Translations under genes and position numbers: made by a program
Assembly (NCBI GenBank): GCA_018296165.2
Contig: JACKQL020000051.1
Coordinates: 248,001-312,000, forward strand
Source: Termitomyces sp. T153
Lineage: Eukaryota; Basidiomycota; Agaricomycetes; Agaricales; Lyophyllaceae
Reading direction: 5' to 3'
Length of the DNA: 64,000 bases
In this document: piece by piece, positions 20,935 through 32,626 of the stretch
Layout of the letters: the number at the start of each line of letters is the position of its first letter
Position numbering within the stretch: the first letter of the stretch is position 1
Notes under the pieces: model-generated
What the model was told of the DNA's origin: nothing
What the model saw: only the letters and a program-made list of their open reading frames with translations
Database searches by the model: none

Positions 20935-23900
20935 TCAGTCCCAGGGGTTCCGGGGCTTGGCGGGATTTCATCGGTGGAAGTCCTGGAGTTTGTTGGGGGC
21001 TCTGTTGAGGTTCTTTTGAGGTTCCCACATGTCGTCCTCAGGTCCGTAGCCCTTCCAGTGGACCAAGTATTGGAGTCGGCTGCAGACTATCCAGAAGTCG
21101 AGGATCTCGTCGACCTTGTAGTGATATTTGTCCTCGACTTCGACGGGGGGTGGTCGGCTGGGGCATTGGCTGGGGAAGGGGACTGGAGCGTGCTTTTTAA
21201 GGAGTCAAATGTGGAACACAGGGTGGAGGCCCTTCAGGCCCGGAGGCAGGTCAAGCTTGTAAGCATGGGTGGAGACCTTCCGGAGGACCTTGAATGGACC
21301 GAGGCGTTTGTGGTCGAGTTTGATGGAAGGCCTCCAGGTCTTGAGATTTCGCCGGTCAAGCCAGACCAAGGTGCTGGGGGGCCAGTCGGGGGTTGGCTTG
21401 TGACAGGCATCGGCGTGCTGGGAGTAGGCTTGGTTGGCGGTGTCAATCTTGTCCCAGAGGAATTGGTGGAGGGATCGGAGGTCCTCGGCAACCTTGTGGG
21501 CAACGTGGGAAGGGATGTCTTTGAGGGACAGCATGAGTCGGGGATTGTAGCCCTTGTTGGTGTAAAAGGGGGAAACTCCAGTGGCGGAGTGAGGCGTGTT
21601 GTTGTAGGTGAATTTGGCAAGGGGAAGCTCCACACGCCAGTTGTTCTGTAAATAGTTAATGTAGAGGCAAAGATACTGTTCTAACATCTGGTTTACGCAT
21701 TTGGTTTGTCTGTTGGTTTCCGGGTGATAGGCAGTAGAGAGGCTGGTTTTGATTTTGAGGGCCTTGCACAGCAATTGCCAAAAATGGGATACAAATAGGG
21801 GTCTGCAGTCGGAGACGATGTCGTCGGGAAGTCCGTGCTTGAAGAATACGTGTTTGAGAAATAGTTTGGCAAAGTCCGGAGCGGTGTCGGTGGTGTGGCA
21901 GGGAATGAAGAGGGCTTGTTTAGTAAGGCGGCAGACAACGACGAGGATTGCGTTGAAACCTTCGGAGTTGGGGAGTTCGACAATATGGTCCATTGATATT
22001 GAGGACCAGGGGCAGCGACCGATGGGGAGGGGTTTCAGTAATCTGTGGGGGTGGTGGCGGGGTACTTTGGCCTGTAGGCAGGGTTTGCAGGCCCTTACGT
22101 ATTGCATGACATCCTTCTTCATTCCCGGCCAAAAATAAGTCTGGGAGATGAGTTGAAGGGTCTTATGAAGTCCTGGGTGCCCCCGGAGTTTGTGATTGTG
22201 GTGCTGTTGGAGTATGTCAAGGCGAATGGACTTGTGGTCTGGGGCGTAGATTCGTCCACTCTGGAGCAGGAGGCGGTGGTCTGGGGATAGCAAAAAGGGG
22301 TTGTCTACGCTTGACTCATCGGAGTTGTTGCGGGGGTCGTGCTGGTTGAAGAAGGGGTCTGGGGGTGAATTCCTGATTTGCTGGAGGATTCCTTCTTCAT
22401 TTAAAATCAGCACGGCATGTAGATGTTCGGGTGGGATTACCACTCAATGGTTGAATGCATTTTGTTCAGTTTTGAACAATTTCTTCGGATACACGTCGGG
22501 TCTTCGAGTGAGGGCATCGGGCTTTGCGCCGAGTTGCCCAGGGCGGTAGTGAAGAGTAAAATCGTACTCCAAAAGGGTTTTGGACCATCAAGCTTGGCGG
22601 CGGCTGAGCTGTTTCATGGTCGTAAAATATTGCAGGTTATTGTGATCGGAGTAGACTTGGATGCAGTGCGGGGACCCCTCGAGGTAGGCCCACCACTGCC
22701 GAAAGGCTTCGACGATTGCAAGGAGTTCCTTGTCGTAAATATCGTAGTTGAGTTCCGCTGGGATCATTGATTGGGTGTAGAAGGCAACAGGGCGGAGATC
22801 CTTGCCTCCTGAGTCCAACTGGGAGAGTATCCCAGCGATAGCGTAGTCAGAGGCATCACATTCGAGCACGATCGGTAGGCAGGGGTCAAAATGGTGGAGG
22901 ACCGGAGCGGAGGTGAAGGCCTTCTTCAGGAGGAGGAATATGCTCTGGCACTTGCTGTCCCAGTCCCAAGGGGTGTCCTTCTGTGTGCGTTGGTTGAGGG
23001 GTTTGGTGATCCCAGAGTAGTTGTTGATGAAGCAGCAATAGAAGTTAGCAAACCCCAAGAGTGACTGTACCTCCTTGACGTTCCGCGGGGAGGGCCAGTT
23101 GAGTATTGCATCAACCTTGGCGGGGTCCATGTGCACACCATCGGGGGTGACGATGACTCCAAGATATTCAACTTCCATTGTGTGGAAGGAGCACTTCTCG
23201 GGTTTAGTGTGAAGGTGATATTCTTGGAGTCATTCCAAGACACAGCGGACATGCTCCAAATGCTCCGCCGGCAAATTCGAGTAGATCAGGATATTGTCCA
23301 AATATACAATGACAAAAACGTCGTTCATGTCGTGGAAGATGTCGTTCATGAAGTACTGGAAGGTGGCGGGGGAGTTAGTCATTCTGAAGGGCATTACAAG
23401 ATACTCAAAGAGGCCATAGCGGGTGCAAAAGGCGGTCTTCCATTCATGTCCCGGGACGATCCGGACGTTGTTGTAGCTGGAACAGAGGTCAATTTTTGTG
23501 TAAATCTTGGCGCTGCGAAGATGATCAACAAGGTCTCCGATTAAGGGGAGGGGGTACTGATTCTTTTTGGTGACTTTGTTGAGTCCCCGATAGTCCACAC
23601 AGAGTCGGAGGGATCTGTCTTTTTTCTTGGCAAACAGAACCGGGGCACCAGCCGCGGAGATCGATGGGTGTATGAAACCTTTGCCGAGCATGTCGTCGAG
23701 GTATTCCTTCAGGGCCCGGAGCTCGATTTCGGACATGTTGTAGATCTTGCCAAACGGGGGTGAGGTACCTTCTTCGAGGTCGATCTTGTGGTCGTAGGAG
23801 CGGTGCAGAGGGAGTTCCTTGGCACTTCCTTCAGAGAACACATCAGCAAACTCATGATACTCCGGGGGAACTACTTCGGATAGGATCTGTTCCTCCATCT

Positions 23901-25323
23901 TGCTTTCTGGTGCAGTAGTCCCTGCGCGGAGGTATTCCTTGGGTAGGGCTGGCGTGACTTGCAACTGGAAGGCGGGGGTGCCTTCTCGTAGGAGGCGCGC
24001 GAAGGGGATGGCGCTGATGATTTTAATGTCGAGGTCTCTGGGGTCGATGGGGTTGGGTACTGTAGGTGTAACAGTTGGGTCCGGGGTGACATCGGGGTCA
24101 GTCGGGGGCTTCAGGCATTGCTGGTCGGAGTAGCGTGGGCCCTTATATCGATTTCGGGGTATGTTGTGGGGCAGCCATTGTAATTTGTCCAAGGGTGATC
24201 GAGACAGATTTGTGCTTCTTTCTCCGTCGGGGTTGGCATTGGGGGTTGGGGAATCCTGAGTCGTTCCGGAGGTGATGGTGTTGGGGCAGGGAACGTCGAG
24301 ATCAGAGATAGACTGGAGGCGGAGGTGGATGGCGGCTGCTAAGCTTGCTTTGGGGCCGGGGAATTGCATGGTGAGGTTCTTCCAGTTGATGTTGGGATTG
24401 ATGTCTCGCAGCCACGGGAGTCCGAGCACGATTGGGGTTGACGGGGGTAGTTGGGTAATGAGGAGTTGGGCCTGGAATTGCAGGTCGTTATTGAGGGTGA
24501 GGGTGTTGTCATGGTACTGTGTGATTCTTGTCATGGCAGGGCTCCCATCAAAGAGTTGGAGTTCGAGGGGTTTGTCAAGGTCGTTGTGTCGGAGATCGAG
24601 TTGGTTGCTGATGAAGACACCGGAGGCGCCGCTGTCTACGAGGGCGGGGAGTACCTTGAGTGAGCCGCCAAGTCGGACATAGATGATGAACGACCATGCA
24701 GACCTAGAGCGAAGTTGCGGAGGGGTCTGGGGTTGGTCAATCGTGGTATCGGAGTTCTCGGAGGGGGGTGAGACATCAAAGGGTACCAGCCTGGAGTTGG
24801 TGGGGTTGTCCCGGTCGAGGCGGAGGGTGAGACTGGGCCAATCAACGCGGAGATTGGTGGAGCGGAGCCATGAGAACCCTAAGACAACGGGGGCAGAGGG
24901 GTGTAATTTTGTGACAAGTAGTTGGAGTTCTTGCTGTTGTCTGTTGGCAAAGGTCAGGGTCGTTTCTAGACAATGAGTGATGTCTCCTGCTGGGGTAGAG
25001 TCTCTGTCAAAGAGTTTGAGGGGGATTGGGGCGGGGAGGCGACAGAGAGGTTGTGGGGCAAGCGCCGCCAGGGATTCATCAACAAAGTTATCGGTGGCGC
25101 CGCTGTCGACTAGTGTGGGGACGGGTTTGTCGGTGAAGGGGAGAGTGGTGCGGAGGAGGAGGTTTGTGGATGAGTGGGAGGGGAGGTGTGCTGGGGGGTT
25201 ATCTGGGGCGAGTACCGTTGCATGGAGGAGTGTGGCTGGGGCAGAGAAGACGTCGGGGTATGGTCCGCAGTCTAGTGTGTCTTCCAGACCTAAACCGCTG
25301 ACTCATTTTCCGTGAACTGGTAG
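20935..25323 (-). pseudogene. pol: pol of copy A: double protease, RT, RNase H, integrase, chromodomain
   Basis: It reads in a single minus-strand frame for about 1460 codons. Protease-like domain 1 has VDSGATDNF (about 25110). Protease-like domain 2 has VDSGASGVFIS (about 24630) and VLGLPWL (about 24420). RT follows (DFR-type block VDYRGLNKV, then YLDN at about 23300 in place of YLDD). RNase H comes next (LECDASDYAIAG). The integrase zinc finger and core have YVRACKPC...KVPR, then DHIV...DC and ETN. Last is a C-terminal chromodomain ([17 protein letters not shown], about 21050-21010). Stops at 23230, about 22585, about 22442 and 21205 are TGA where copy B has CAA, TGG or also TGA. The chromodomain places it among chromoviruses, which integrate near histone H3K9-methylated chromatin in known cases. 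Not functional as it stands. Confidence 0.9.
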
Positions 25324-27806
25324 TTACAGTCCTCTCCATCAATCGTCCACACAGCATGTCCCATCACCTGTTGTTTAGGGCAACTGCAAATGAAGTGTCC
25401 CTGCTCACTACATAGGATGCATGTGCCCTCCTTCCGTCGTTTCTCCTGTGTTTCCTTCAGCATGTCGATCCATGGGCTGTCCTGGATTCTGTTTGCGCAT
25501 AGGGCTTCTTGATTGTCGGCAGGGTTCGGGATGTTGTTGTGGTCATTGGGGTTGGTATCCAGGGGTACTGGGGTGTCATGGAGGTTGGCGGCGTTGAGCT
25601 GGGCGAGTGGGTGCTGCCCCGGGGGTTGGTTGGTGTTGGGGACTCCTCAGCCTGGAGGGAAGCGGGGTGTGGGGTTGGCGGGGTTAGCGGGGATTGAGGA
25701 TCGAATGCCATTGGTTGCTCCAGCCTGCCAGTTGGTGTTACCGGAAGTGTTCCAAGAGGTCCGGGGTGCCGTGTTTTTGCTGCGGTCTTCCCAGTAACGT
25801 TGGTTGACCTGGGTAACAAGTGCCTTGTACCCGTCATAGGTGGTTTGCTTGGGCGTGAGGCAAAGGACGTCCTTGATCCATTGGGGTAGGGCACGATGGA
25901 GGGCAAACTGGAGGGCGTTGTAATTCCAGCCGGTCTCGTAGGCCTCTTGTTCAAATCGTATGATAAAGGTTGTGGAGCGTTCATTGTCGCACATTTGGAG
26001 GTTGAAGAGATTTTCCTCCACCTCCGCTACAGTGTCAAAGACACCAAACTTACTCGAGAACTCTTGGGTGAAAGCGAGCCAATTGGAGAGTACGGGATTG
26101 TTTGGGTCAAACCAGAGTAGCATGGTGTAGTGGTTGAAGGCAATGCCCTGTAAGTATGATGCGGCAAAGGCTACTCGTGAGCTCTCAAGCTGAAAGGTGA
26201 TGGGCTTAGCTTGGAACATAGTTAAACACTGAGTCAGGAAGATTTGCCACTTCCGAGGGTTGCGGCCGGTGAAGGGTTTGGGCTTCTGGATGTCGAGTTT
26301 ACCCTCCTGGGCCAGTGCGTCGCAGGTATCGTCCTGTGAATTTTGAGTTTGAGGTGGGGGTCCGGCATTGTAGTAGTAGTAGTAGTAGTAGTGATTTCCA
26401 TTTCTGCGCTGGGGGGGAAAGTTGTCCATCGCTGGGCCCCATCCTCCAGGGGGTCTGCCATTGGGTAGTCCTCCACCGGGGTTTTGACCCATGCTACCCG
26501 GGGCGGGCCCTGGGGCCCATTGAGGGGGAGGGGGTCCTTCGGAGGTTGGGGGTCCAAAATAGTTGGCGTTCGTGGAGGGATTAGGCATTGGGGCAGGCAG
26601 GGGGCGAGAGGGGTTGGCGGAAAAAGGGGGTCGGGGTGCCCCGGGGCCCATGGGCTGTTACGGGGGAACTGGGGCATTGGGACGGGGCGGAGGGGCATTG
26701 ATATGAGGGGCGCAGAGATCAAAGTGGGGGGGTTGGTCTTGTTGAGGTCCATTGCGCGGGGTGTGTTCGTCGGCGGGGTTGCCCAGCTTGTTGATATAGG
26801 AGAGGGTCTGGTTGTCATTGTTGACGCGCAGGGGCGGTTGTTGGGAATGGAGTTCTGGAGCGGCGGGTTGGTCCCAGGTTTGGAAGGCGCTGGGCACGGA
26901 GCTGGCCCGGGGCCAGGTGGAGAGAGCCAAGGTGTGGGTGGCGGGTTGGTCGAACAACCCCCCCGCGGGGTTGAGGTTCCTCAAGATGCTGGAGGCCACA
27001 TTGAGTTCTTCCTGCTGACGGGAAACGGAAGATGGGGCTTCATTTTGTGTTCCAATAGGTTCCTCACGTTGCACGTGGAAGGAGTGGGTGGGATCCAGAG
27101 GGTCTTCGAAGGGGCGGGGGTTCAGGCTAGTGTGGATTTCTTCGACCAAGGCACGGAGCTCGTTCTGTAAATTATTGTCAATGCCCAGAGTGCCTTGCAT
27201 ATTCTCTGGGAGGTTCCCTTGCAGGTAGCATTCGTGGAAGTCGAGGAGTCAATCCGCCCAGACCTCCGGAGTTGCAGAGGCGTCGGGGTAGCCTAGGTTG
27301 GTGAGGAGGGTGTGGGTACGCCTTGCAAATTCCGCGGGGGACAGGCAGAGGAAGTGGAGGACTTTGTCACATTGCTGGGCATAGGCTTCAACCCTTTGCT
27401 GCCTAGGAGAAGGAGGAGTTTGAGCGGCAAATGGTGGGTGGAGGGGGGAATAGTTATCCATGGGCTCCAGAGGGACTGGGGCTGCAGCGGGGATTGGATA
27501 TGCATAGTAATGGGCGGGGGGAAGGTAGGCGGGGTTGGGGGGTGCTGCGGAGTATCCTCCAGGGTTGATACGGGGATTATTGCCATTGGCGAGGAATGCA
27601 GGAGGGCGGCGCCAGCCCGGGGGTATTCCCTGGCTGATGGAGGGGGCATAGAATGCCTGGTTGGGGTCAGGGGTCCAGTGACGGAGTACATACTGATCCA
27701 TGAAGGGACCTGGGTAGAAGGGGGTGTAGGGATTTTCCAGTAGGGGCTGGCCATAGGTGTCAGTTGGGTAACCGACGGGGTTGTACGCGGGGTTAAACAC
27801 AGACAT
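25290..27806 (-). pseudogene. gag: gag of copy A
   Basis: ATG at 27806 (MSVFNPAYNP) follows the primer site by 20 bases. A long Pro/Tyr/Asn-rich N-terminus leads to a poly-tyrosine run coded by TAC repeats (about 26373-26393). The capsid-like retrotransposon gag domain (WQIFLTQCLTMFQAKPITF through ALPQWIKDVL) lies at about 26255-25870. A CCHC knuckle (C-x2-C-x4-H-x4-C) is near 25400. The frame ends at TAG 25290. TGA stops at 27249 and 25647 and a TAA near 26652 break it. The TGA at 27249 is also present in copy B, while the one at 25647 is CGA there. gag and pol overlap in different frames near 25290-25323. Confidence 0.88.
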
Positions 27807-27825
27807 TGAGAACAGGGTAAGGAGG

Positions 27826-27838
27826 AGTCTTGATATTA
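27826..27838 (-). promoter_or_regulatory. Primer-binding site of copy A, self-priming type
   Basis: The 13 bases directly after the 5' LTR read TAATATCAAGACT on the minus strand. They are perfectly complementary to AGTCTTGATATTA inside the same LTR (28400-28388), which starts 32 bases after the first T of the TATATAAG box. This is the arrangement of Tf1-type elements, whose RNA 5' end folds back to prime reverse transcription. Confidence 0.75.
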
Positions 27839-28834
27839 TGTCAGGTTCCGCTGACGACGGGGGCTCAGTACACTGTCGAGTCCTTACTAGGTGGACACGA
27901 TGTCCTGCGCTTATAACCAGGCACCCGGAGTTGGAGCGGAGGTGGGAAGGCTTGCGAGGGGGTTCTAGGGAAAATGGCCCGAGCAAGTCCTGAATGGCCC
28001 AGAGAAGTCTAAGACCAAAGGTATTGGTCGTTGACCCAGAGCAGGTGTCAGGGCTAGTTTGTGGGTGTGCAAATAGATTGCAGGGTGAGTGGGGGCTTCT
28101 CGAGTGATGGGGGTGGGGCCGGAGTTGGATAGGGGGTTACCCGGGCTTGATGGGTCCCAGGGCCGGGCGGGGAGCAAGGGTCGGAGTTGTCGTAAGAATG
28201 TTTGGGTCGTGGCACGTGCGTGGAGTTCGTACTGACGTAGGGAGCAAGAGGAACTTAGAAGAACAAAGGAAATATGTACAGTCGAGATGAGACAGAGACA
28301 AGACAAGACTGAGGAAAAAGATAGATTCAAAACTTAAAACAGAAACAGAGACGAGATGAGAGACAAAACATAGGAAACCAGTAAATGTAATATCAAGACT
28401 AAAGTTCGAGGAGTTACTCTACAACTTATATACCGACTACTGGGTACCCTGGAGGGCAGTGGATATGGTGGCGGGAGTCGATGGAGCTGTGTGGAGTCAA
28501 CAGGTGTTGGGTATGATCCAAGGGCAGGCCACGGCGGTATTCTGATGGGATCAGTTGGGGGTGTGGGCCGCTCTGAGGACGTCGTGATACTCTGGGACGG
28601 GTTGGGTAAACTAGGGTAGGGGGTCAGGAATGTATGACGTGGCCAGGAACGGTGGGGGAAGGTTTCAGGGGGAGTGTTGATGGCTATAGAGAGGGTGTTG
28701 GAGTTGCCGTCGGGGTTTGCCGGAGAAGCGTCGGAGTTATCCAGTGTGGGTGCGAAAGTGTGGGCAGGGTTCAGGGGAGTTAGACGGAAACTCAGGAGGG
28801 GTTGGGAACAGTGTCTAGGGAGTGGGTCATGACA
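27839..28834 (-). repeat. Copy A 5' LTR
   Basis: It runs from TGTCATGACC (minus, 28834) to GGAACCTGACA (27839), 996 bp, flanked by the CCAAC duplication on its outer side. It contains a TATATAAG box (minus, about 28433) and the presumed RNA start. Many CpGs remain. Confidence 0.92.
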
Positions 28835-28839
28835 CCAAC

Positions 28840-29699
28840 CTCCACAAGCTCGACCCCACAAATCATGACAAAGAAGTCACGTACACCTTCAACGGGGCCA
28901 ACAACCAATTCAAAATCAGTAATTGCGCCGCAAAGGAGTACAAAAATCCATTCTCCGTCATTGTCCCCCTCCAGTGCTACTTTAACGTTCTGGGCTTTCA
29001 CCTCCCCAAGTGCAACACAGTTCCATTCGTCTTCTATGAGTATACCACTCATCTCATCAAACTCATTGTGGAGTATGAATGGTTGGCAGTATTCCAGTAC
29101 CACTCAGTTTTCTTTAACTGACACCGATCAGAGATGGCAGCAGGAGACTATTCCAGATGGGGAGTCCCAGCCATGGACTTATTGAGTAAGCACATGTACA
29201 CATACCATAAATCATTCCTTCCAAGCAAACCAAAATGCCATGAACCCCGTCCAACCCGTCGGAGACTTGCTGCAAGTTCAATGAGGGTTGATGCACGATG
29301 AGCCCATGCTCATGGGGCCGTCCCCACACTTGCTCCACCTGTGGCAAGGCCAAGCATGGGAAGCACCAACACAAGGATTAGGTGCTCGGCAGGGCGAGTA
29401 GCTCTGCCCCTCGATCATCTGCTCGCTCTGGCCTGCACCTTGGCAACACCCCATCCGTCCACGGCTTCTCACCTTTGGCTCCCCTTGCCTCACATTTACC
29501 TCACCTACCCCAACACCCCAACACAGCTCCACATGCCAACATACCCATCACCAACACATCAAATCTCCCATGCATCCCATCAACTCTTAACGAAGAAGCT
29601 TGGGCTTATTATTTACATGATTACCCTGATCGCACTTTTGTATTTACAATCATTCAAATCATACATCACAGTGCCAGCATCGGATTCAGTGGCAATTGA
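28840..29699 (+). pseudogene. DIRS ORF1 (gag-like), C-terminal part
   Basis: It continues the ORF1 broken at 18918 (LHKLDPTNHDKEVTYTF...). It has a conserved block ending GDYSRWGVPAMDLLSKH near 29165. A Cys/His-rich stretch (TCCKFNEG-like, then C-x2-C-x4-H) around 29270-29370 resembles a zinc finger of fungal DIRS gag-like proteins. The last part (LNEEAWAYYLHDYPDRTFV, about 29595) is the segment normally just ahead of RT in these elements. Stops and frame changes are present at 29121 and about 29290-29380. Confidence 0.7.
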
Positions 29700-29717
29700 T
29701 CTAAGTCCCAATCATGC

Positions 29718-31180
29718 TTGAACCTCAAGTCTGCCTTCCTCAGCCCCTCCATCATTGAAAAGCTATCCGCCAATATTGCTGCCCAAGTCACCAGCAGGCG
29801 CACCCACAGGCTGTTCCCCATGCCTCTGTTCTCCAACTTCCACGCCTCACTGCTGGGGGCAGTTTCATGCAAATGCTCTGAAAAAATTCATCGCATTCAC
29901 CACCTTTCATGGCCCGATAGTGCATCAGTCAATGATGGCATTCCTGATGAGAAAGCCAGCATCAAATATGACATGGTCGATCAGGCCATTGCAGATCTCA
30001 CATCATCAGGGCCAGGGTCCCTCATGATCAAGCTCGATCTTGAATCTGCCTTTTGCCACATTCTGACGTGGGTCAACAACTGGCCTTTGCTTGGCTTCAC
30101 TTGGCTGGATGAATTCTACTACAATGTCATACTTTGCTTTGGCTGTCAATCAGCGCTGTATATATTCAACCTTTTTGCCGAGGCCTTGCACTGGATCATG
30201 CAAAATAATATTCCTGCTTGCTTATGCCACTATCTTGACGATTTCCTCACAATCTTCCCTCCCAGTTCGTCAACCAAATCAGTGCATCAGGCCCTCACCT
30301 GGGCCCTCACACTCGGCACGCAGCTTGGTTTGTCTTTCCAGCCATCAAAAGTCATTGGCTCAGCAACCTCAATTGAATTCCTTGGGCTCAAACTGGATTT
30401 GGTGGCTATGGAAGTACCCCTTCCAGATGACAAACTCACATATCTCACAGAATTACTCAATTCCTGGGTGACTCGCTCTTCCTGCACACGACACAAGTTG
30501 GACAAACTCACAGGCTTCATGCAATTCATGTCTCAGGTGATACCCCTTTCCCATGCATTCTTATGGGGCCTTTACAACTTTTCTGCCACATTCCCAGCAT
30601 TCTGGTTTGCTTGCCGCCACATTCCAAAGCCAGCACAGCGAGATCTTGCTTGGTGGCTAGCATTCACAGCAGAATGGAATGGCATCCGGTTCATAGCCCT
30701 GTCATGCCCCACCATCAACATCTTCACAGATGCGAGCGGCAAAAAGGGTCTCAGCGGACACTTCAGGACCAAGTGGTTTTTGGCAAGATGCCCATGGCAA
30801 CTTCGACCTCATCACATTCAAGTAAAGGAAATGTTCATGGTCATCTATGCAATCTTATGTTGGGGCCCTCAGCTCCATGGCCACCATGTGGTCTTCCATG
30901 TTGATAATGAAGCAGTCTTCAACATGATACGCAACATCACAATCAAGTCAGCACCCACGATGAGATACATGCATCACCTTATAGCGCTGGCCTGCCACCT
31001 TGACTTTTCTTTTTCATCTAGTTGGTTATCTTCTTCTGCTAACTCAGTTGCTGACACTGCTTCTTGTTTCTCTTTCACACGCATGTTGTCCACAGCCCCT
31101 TGGCTCAACTTAAAGCCCAGCTCAAAGGTCCTCCAGCTTGGTGGTATGACCAGCAATGTCACCTCCCTAAAGCTGTCTCC
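29718..31180 (+). CDS. DIRS reverse transcriptase/RNase H
   Basis: The open frame runs from before 29718 (the 29718 ATG is not necessarily the start) beyond the domain end to 31634. RT motifs in order are HHLSWPDSASVNDGIP, KLDLESAFCHI, CFGCQSALYIFNLFAEAL and the intact catalytic HYLDDFLTI at about 30230. RNase H follows with NIFTDASGKKGLSG (about 30720) and VDNEAVFNMI (about 30900). The frame is not interrupted over more than 1.9 kb, unusual among the relics here, although the insertions make the element non-functional. The tail of the frame past about 31180 overlaps the recombinase in another frame and has no domain of its own. Confidence 0.85.
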
Positions 31181-31911
31181 TTCTATTTATGGCATGGGCT
31201 TGCATCAAGCACTCAGAAGACTTACTCCATGGGGCAATGACAGTTCATATTGTATGTACAACTTCACAACCTCTACAATGCTGATGGCTCCATTGTCCCC
31301 ACCTCCCAACCAGCTATCTTGTCATGGGTTGCAAGCCTTGGAGGGTGTGTGCAGCCCAAAACCATCAAATCCTACCTCTCCATGGTCAAATCCCTCCACA
31401 CAGATGCTGGCCTTCCCTTTGATGCCATTGATGCTCCCTTGGTCCAACAGCTCCTCCATGGCATCAAGCACTACCATGGGGAGTGGGATTGGAAGCCTGT
31501 TCAGCCTATCACTCTGTCAGTACTCACAGCCCTCCTCGCCCAACTTAAGCCCAGGGCCAATCCTGGCCACATGGCAATTTACACTGCATGCTGCCTCATT
31601 TATGCAGGCCTCCTCCACAGCGGCAAATTCATAGCAGGCAAGACTGACAAATTCAACTCCAGCCTTAACCTCTCATGAGGCTGTGTGGCCTTCATCCCCA
31701 ATGTCAAACATGCTACCCATGCACACATCACCCTCCCTGCCTCCAAAACTGACCCATTCCGGAAGGGCATTACCATTACTGTCGCTGCCACACCAGGTCG
31801 GCCCACATGCCCCATCACTGCACTCCAAGCCTTATTCAAGGAGAATCCCCACGACTACAATGCCCCACTGTTTGAACAACCTGATGGGAAGCCACTGTCT
31901 TACAAATTCTT
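31107..31911 (+). pseudogene. DIRS tyrosine recombinase, N-terminal part
   Basis: It overlaps the RT/RNase H frame. GPPAWWYDQQ begins it, one TGA lies near 31230, then the SAM-like core-binding part SWVASLGGCVQPKTIKSYLS. The catalytic domain starts with YAGLLHSGKF, where fungal DIRS enzymes have an Arg (LRSGEF), so the first catalytic Arg reads His. A further TGA (31676) precedes the continuing frame to 31911, where copy B enters the codon string SYKFF. The C-terminal part resumes at 43652. In DIRS elements this enzyme replaces DDE integrase. Confidence 0.8.
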
Positions 31912-32626
31912 TGTCACGACCCGCTCCCTAGACCCTGGCACCGCCCCCAGCCCCCCCCCAATGCTCCGCCAAACTCCCCAACCCTTGCCCACCCTCCGTG
32001 CCCACTTCAGGCAACTCTGACACTTCCTCAGCAGACCCCAACGGCTCCTTGATCAACTCCGACGCCTTCTCCGCAGCAGTTGATGCACCCCCTGAATTCC
32101 CCCGGACTCCCGAGGCTTTCTCCGACCCCAGAACAATCCACTTCCCAACTGATCCCATCAGAATGTCACTGCAGCCCGTTCCAAGATTGCATGTGACAAC
32201 TGTCAACTCCACACAGTTCCGTCAAGCCCGCCGCCATATCCTCTGCCCTCTGGAGCCGCCCAGTAGTAGGTATATAAGTTGTAGAGGAACCCCTAGTACT
32301 TTAGTCTTGATATTGCATTTACTGGTTTCCTATGTCTTGTCTTTTGTCTCATCACTGTCTCTATTTTTAGTTTCAAATCTATCTCTGTTCTCTGTCTTGT
32401 CTTGCCTTGTCTCCACCTCATCTCGACTGTGTATAGTTCCTTTGTCTTCCTAAGTTCCTTTCATCTCCAATGACAGTATGAACTCTGCGCGCACGCTACG
32501 ACCCAAACATTCCTACAACAACCCCGGACCCCGCTTCTGCTGATTGGTTATAAGCGCAGGACATTGCGTCCGCCTAGTAAGGACTCGCCAGTGTAGCTGA
32601 GCCCCCGTCATCAGTGGAACCTGACA
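31912..32626 (+). repeat. Copy B 5' LTR
   Basis: TGTCACGACC to GGAACCTGACA, 715 bp. Compared with the 3' LTR it lacks roughly 230 bases between CCGGACCCCGCTTC and ATTGGTTATAAGC. The remaining differences are mostly C/T or G/A at CpG sites. Confidence 0.95.
32271..32314 (+). promoter_or_regulatory. Core promoter and presumed RNA 5' end of copy B
   Basis: TATATAAG begins at 32271 and AGTCTTGATATT starts at 32303, a spacing suitable for transcription initiation. The 12-mer is complementary to 32628-32639, immediately after the LTR. Initiation at 32303 is inferred from this coincidence and from the same arrangement in copy A. Confidence 0.7.

Larger units (their letters stand above)
18919..28834 (-). 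mobile_element. Family 1 Ty3/Gypsy chromovirus, copy A
   Basis: On the minus strand the order is 5' LTR (28834-27839), primer-binding site, gag, pol (two protease-like domains, RT, RNase H, integrase, chromodomain), antisense accessory gene, then a truncated 3' LTR (19243-18919). Target duplication is CCGAC (18914-18918) against CCAAC (28835-28839), a single CpG-type transition. CpG is abundant, so it is young, but TGA codons interrupt gag and pol. A deletion joined the 3' LTR to the middle of accessory exon 1 at 19243/19244, removing the polypurine tract and most of that LTR, so it cannot be autonomous now. It lies in the DIRS ORF1 in opposite orientation. Confidence 0.93.

Noticed and set aside
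20845..21651. 268-residue open frame on the plus strand inside copy A
   Set aside because: It is exactly antisense to the integrase/chromodomain part of pol. Its openness follows from pol codon usage, and the equivalent frame in copy B (minus, 38790-39038 region) is interrupted.
26484..27170. 228-residue Gly-rich open frame antisense to gag of copy A
   Set aside because: Mirror of the Pro-rich gag N-terminus. No domain, and no conserved start or introns, unlike the antisense accessory gene.
31180..31634. Ser/Thr/Pro-rich end of the long DIRS RT frame as a separate domain
   Set aside because: It is the alternate frame of the tyrosine recombinase, which has recognisable motifs in the other frame.
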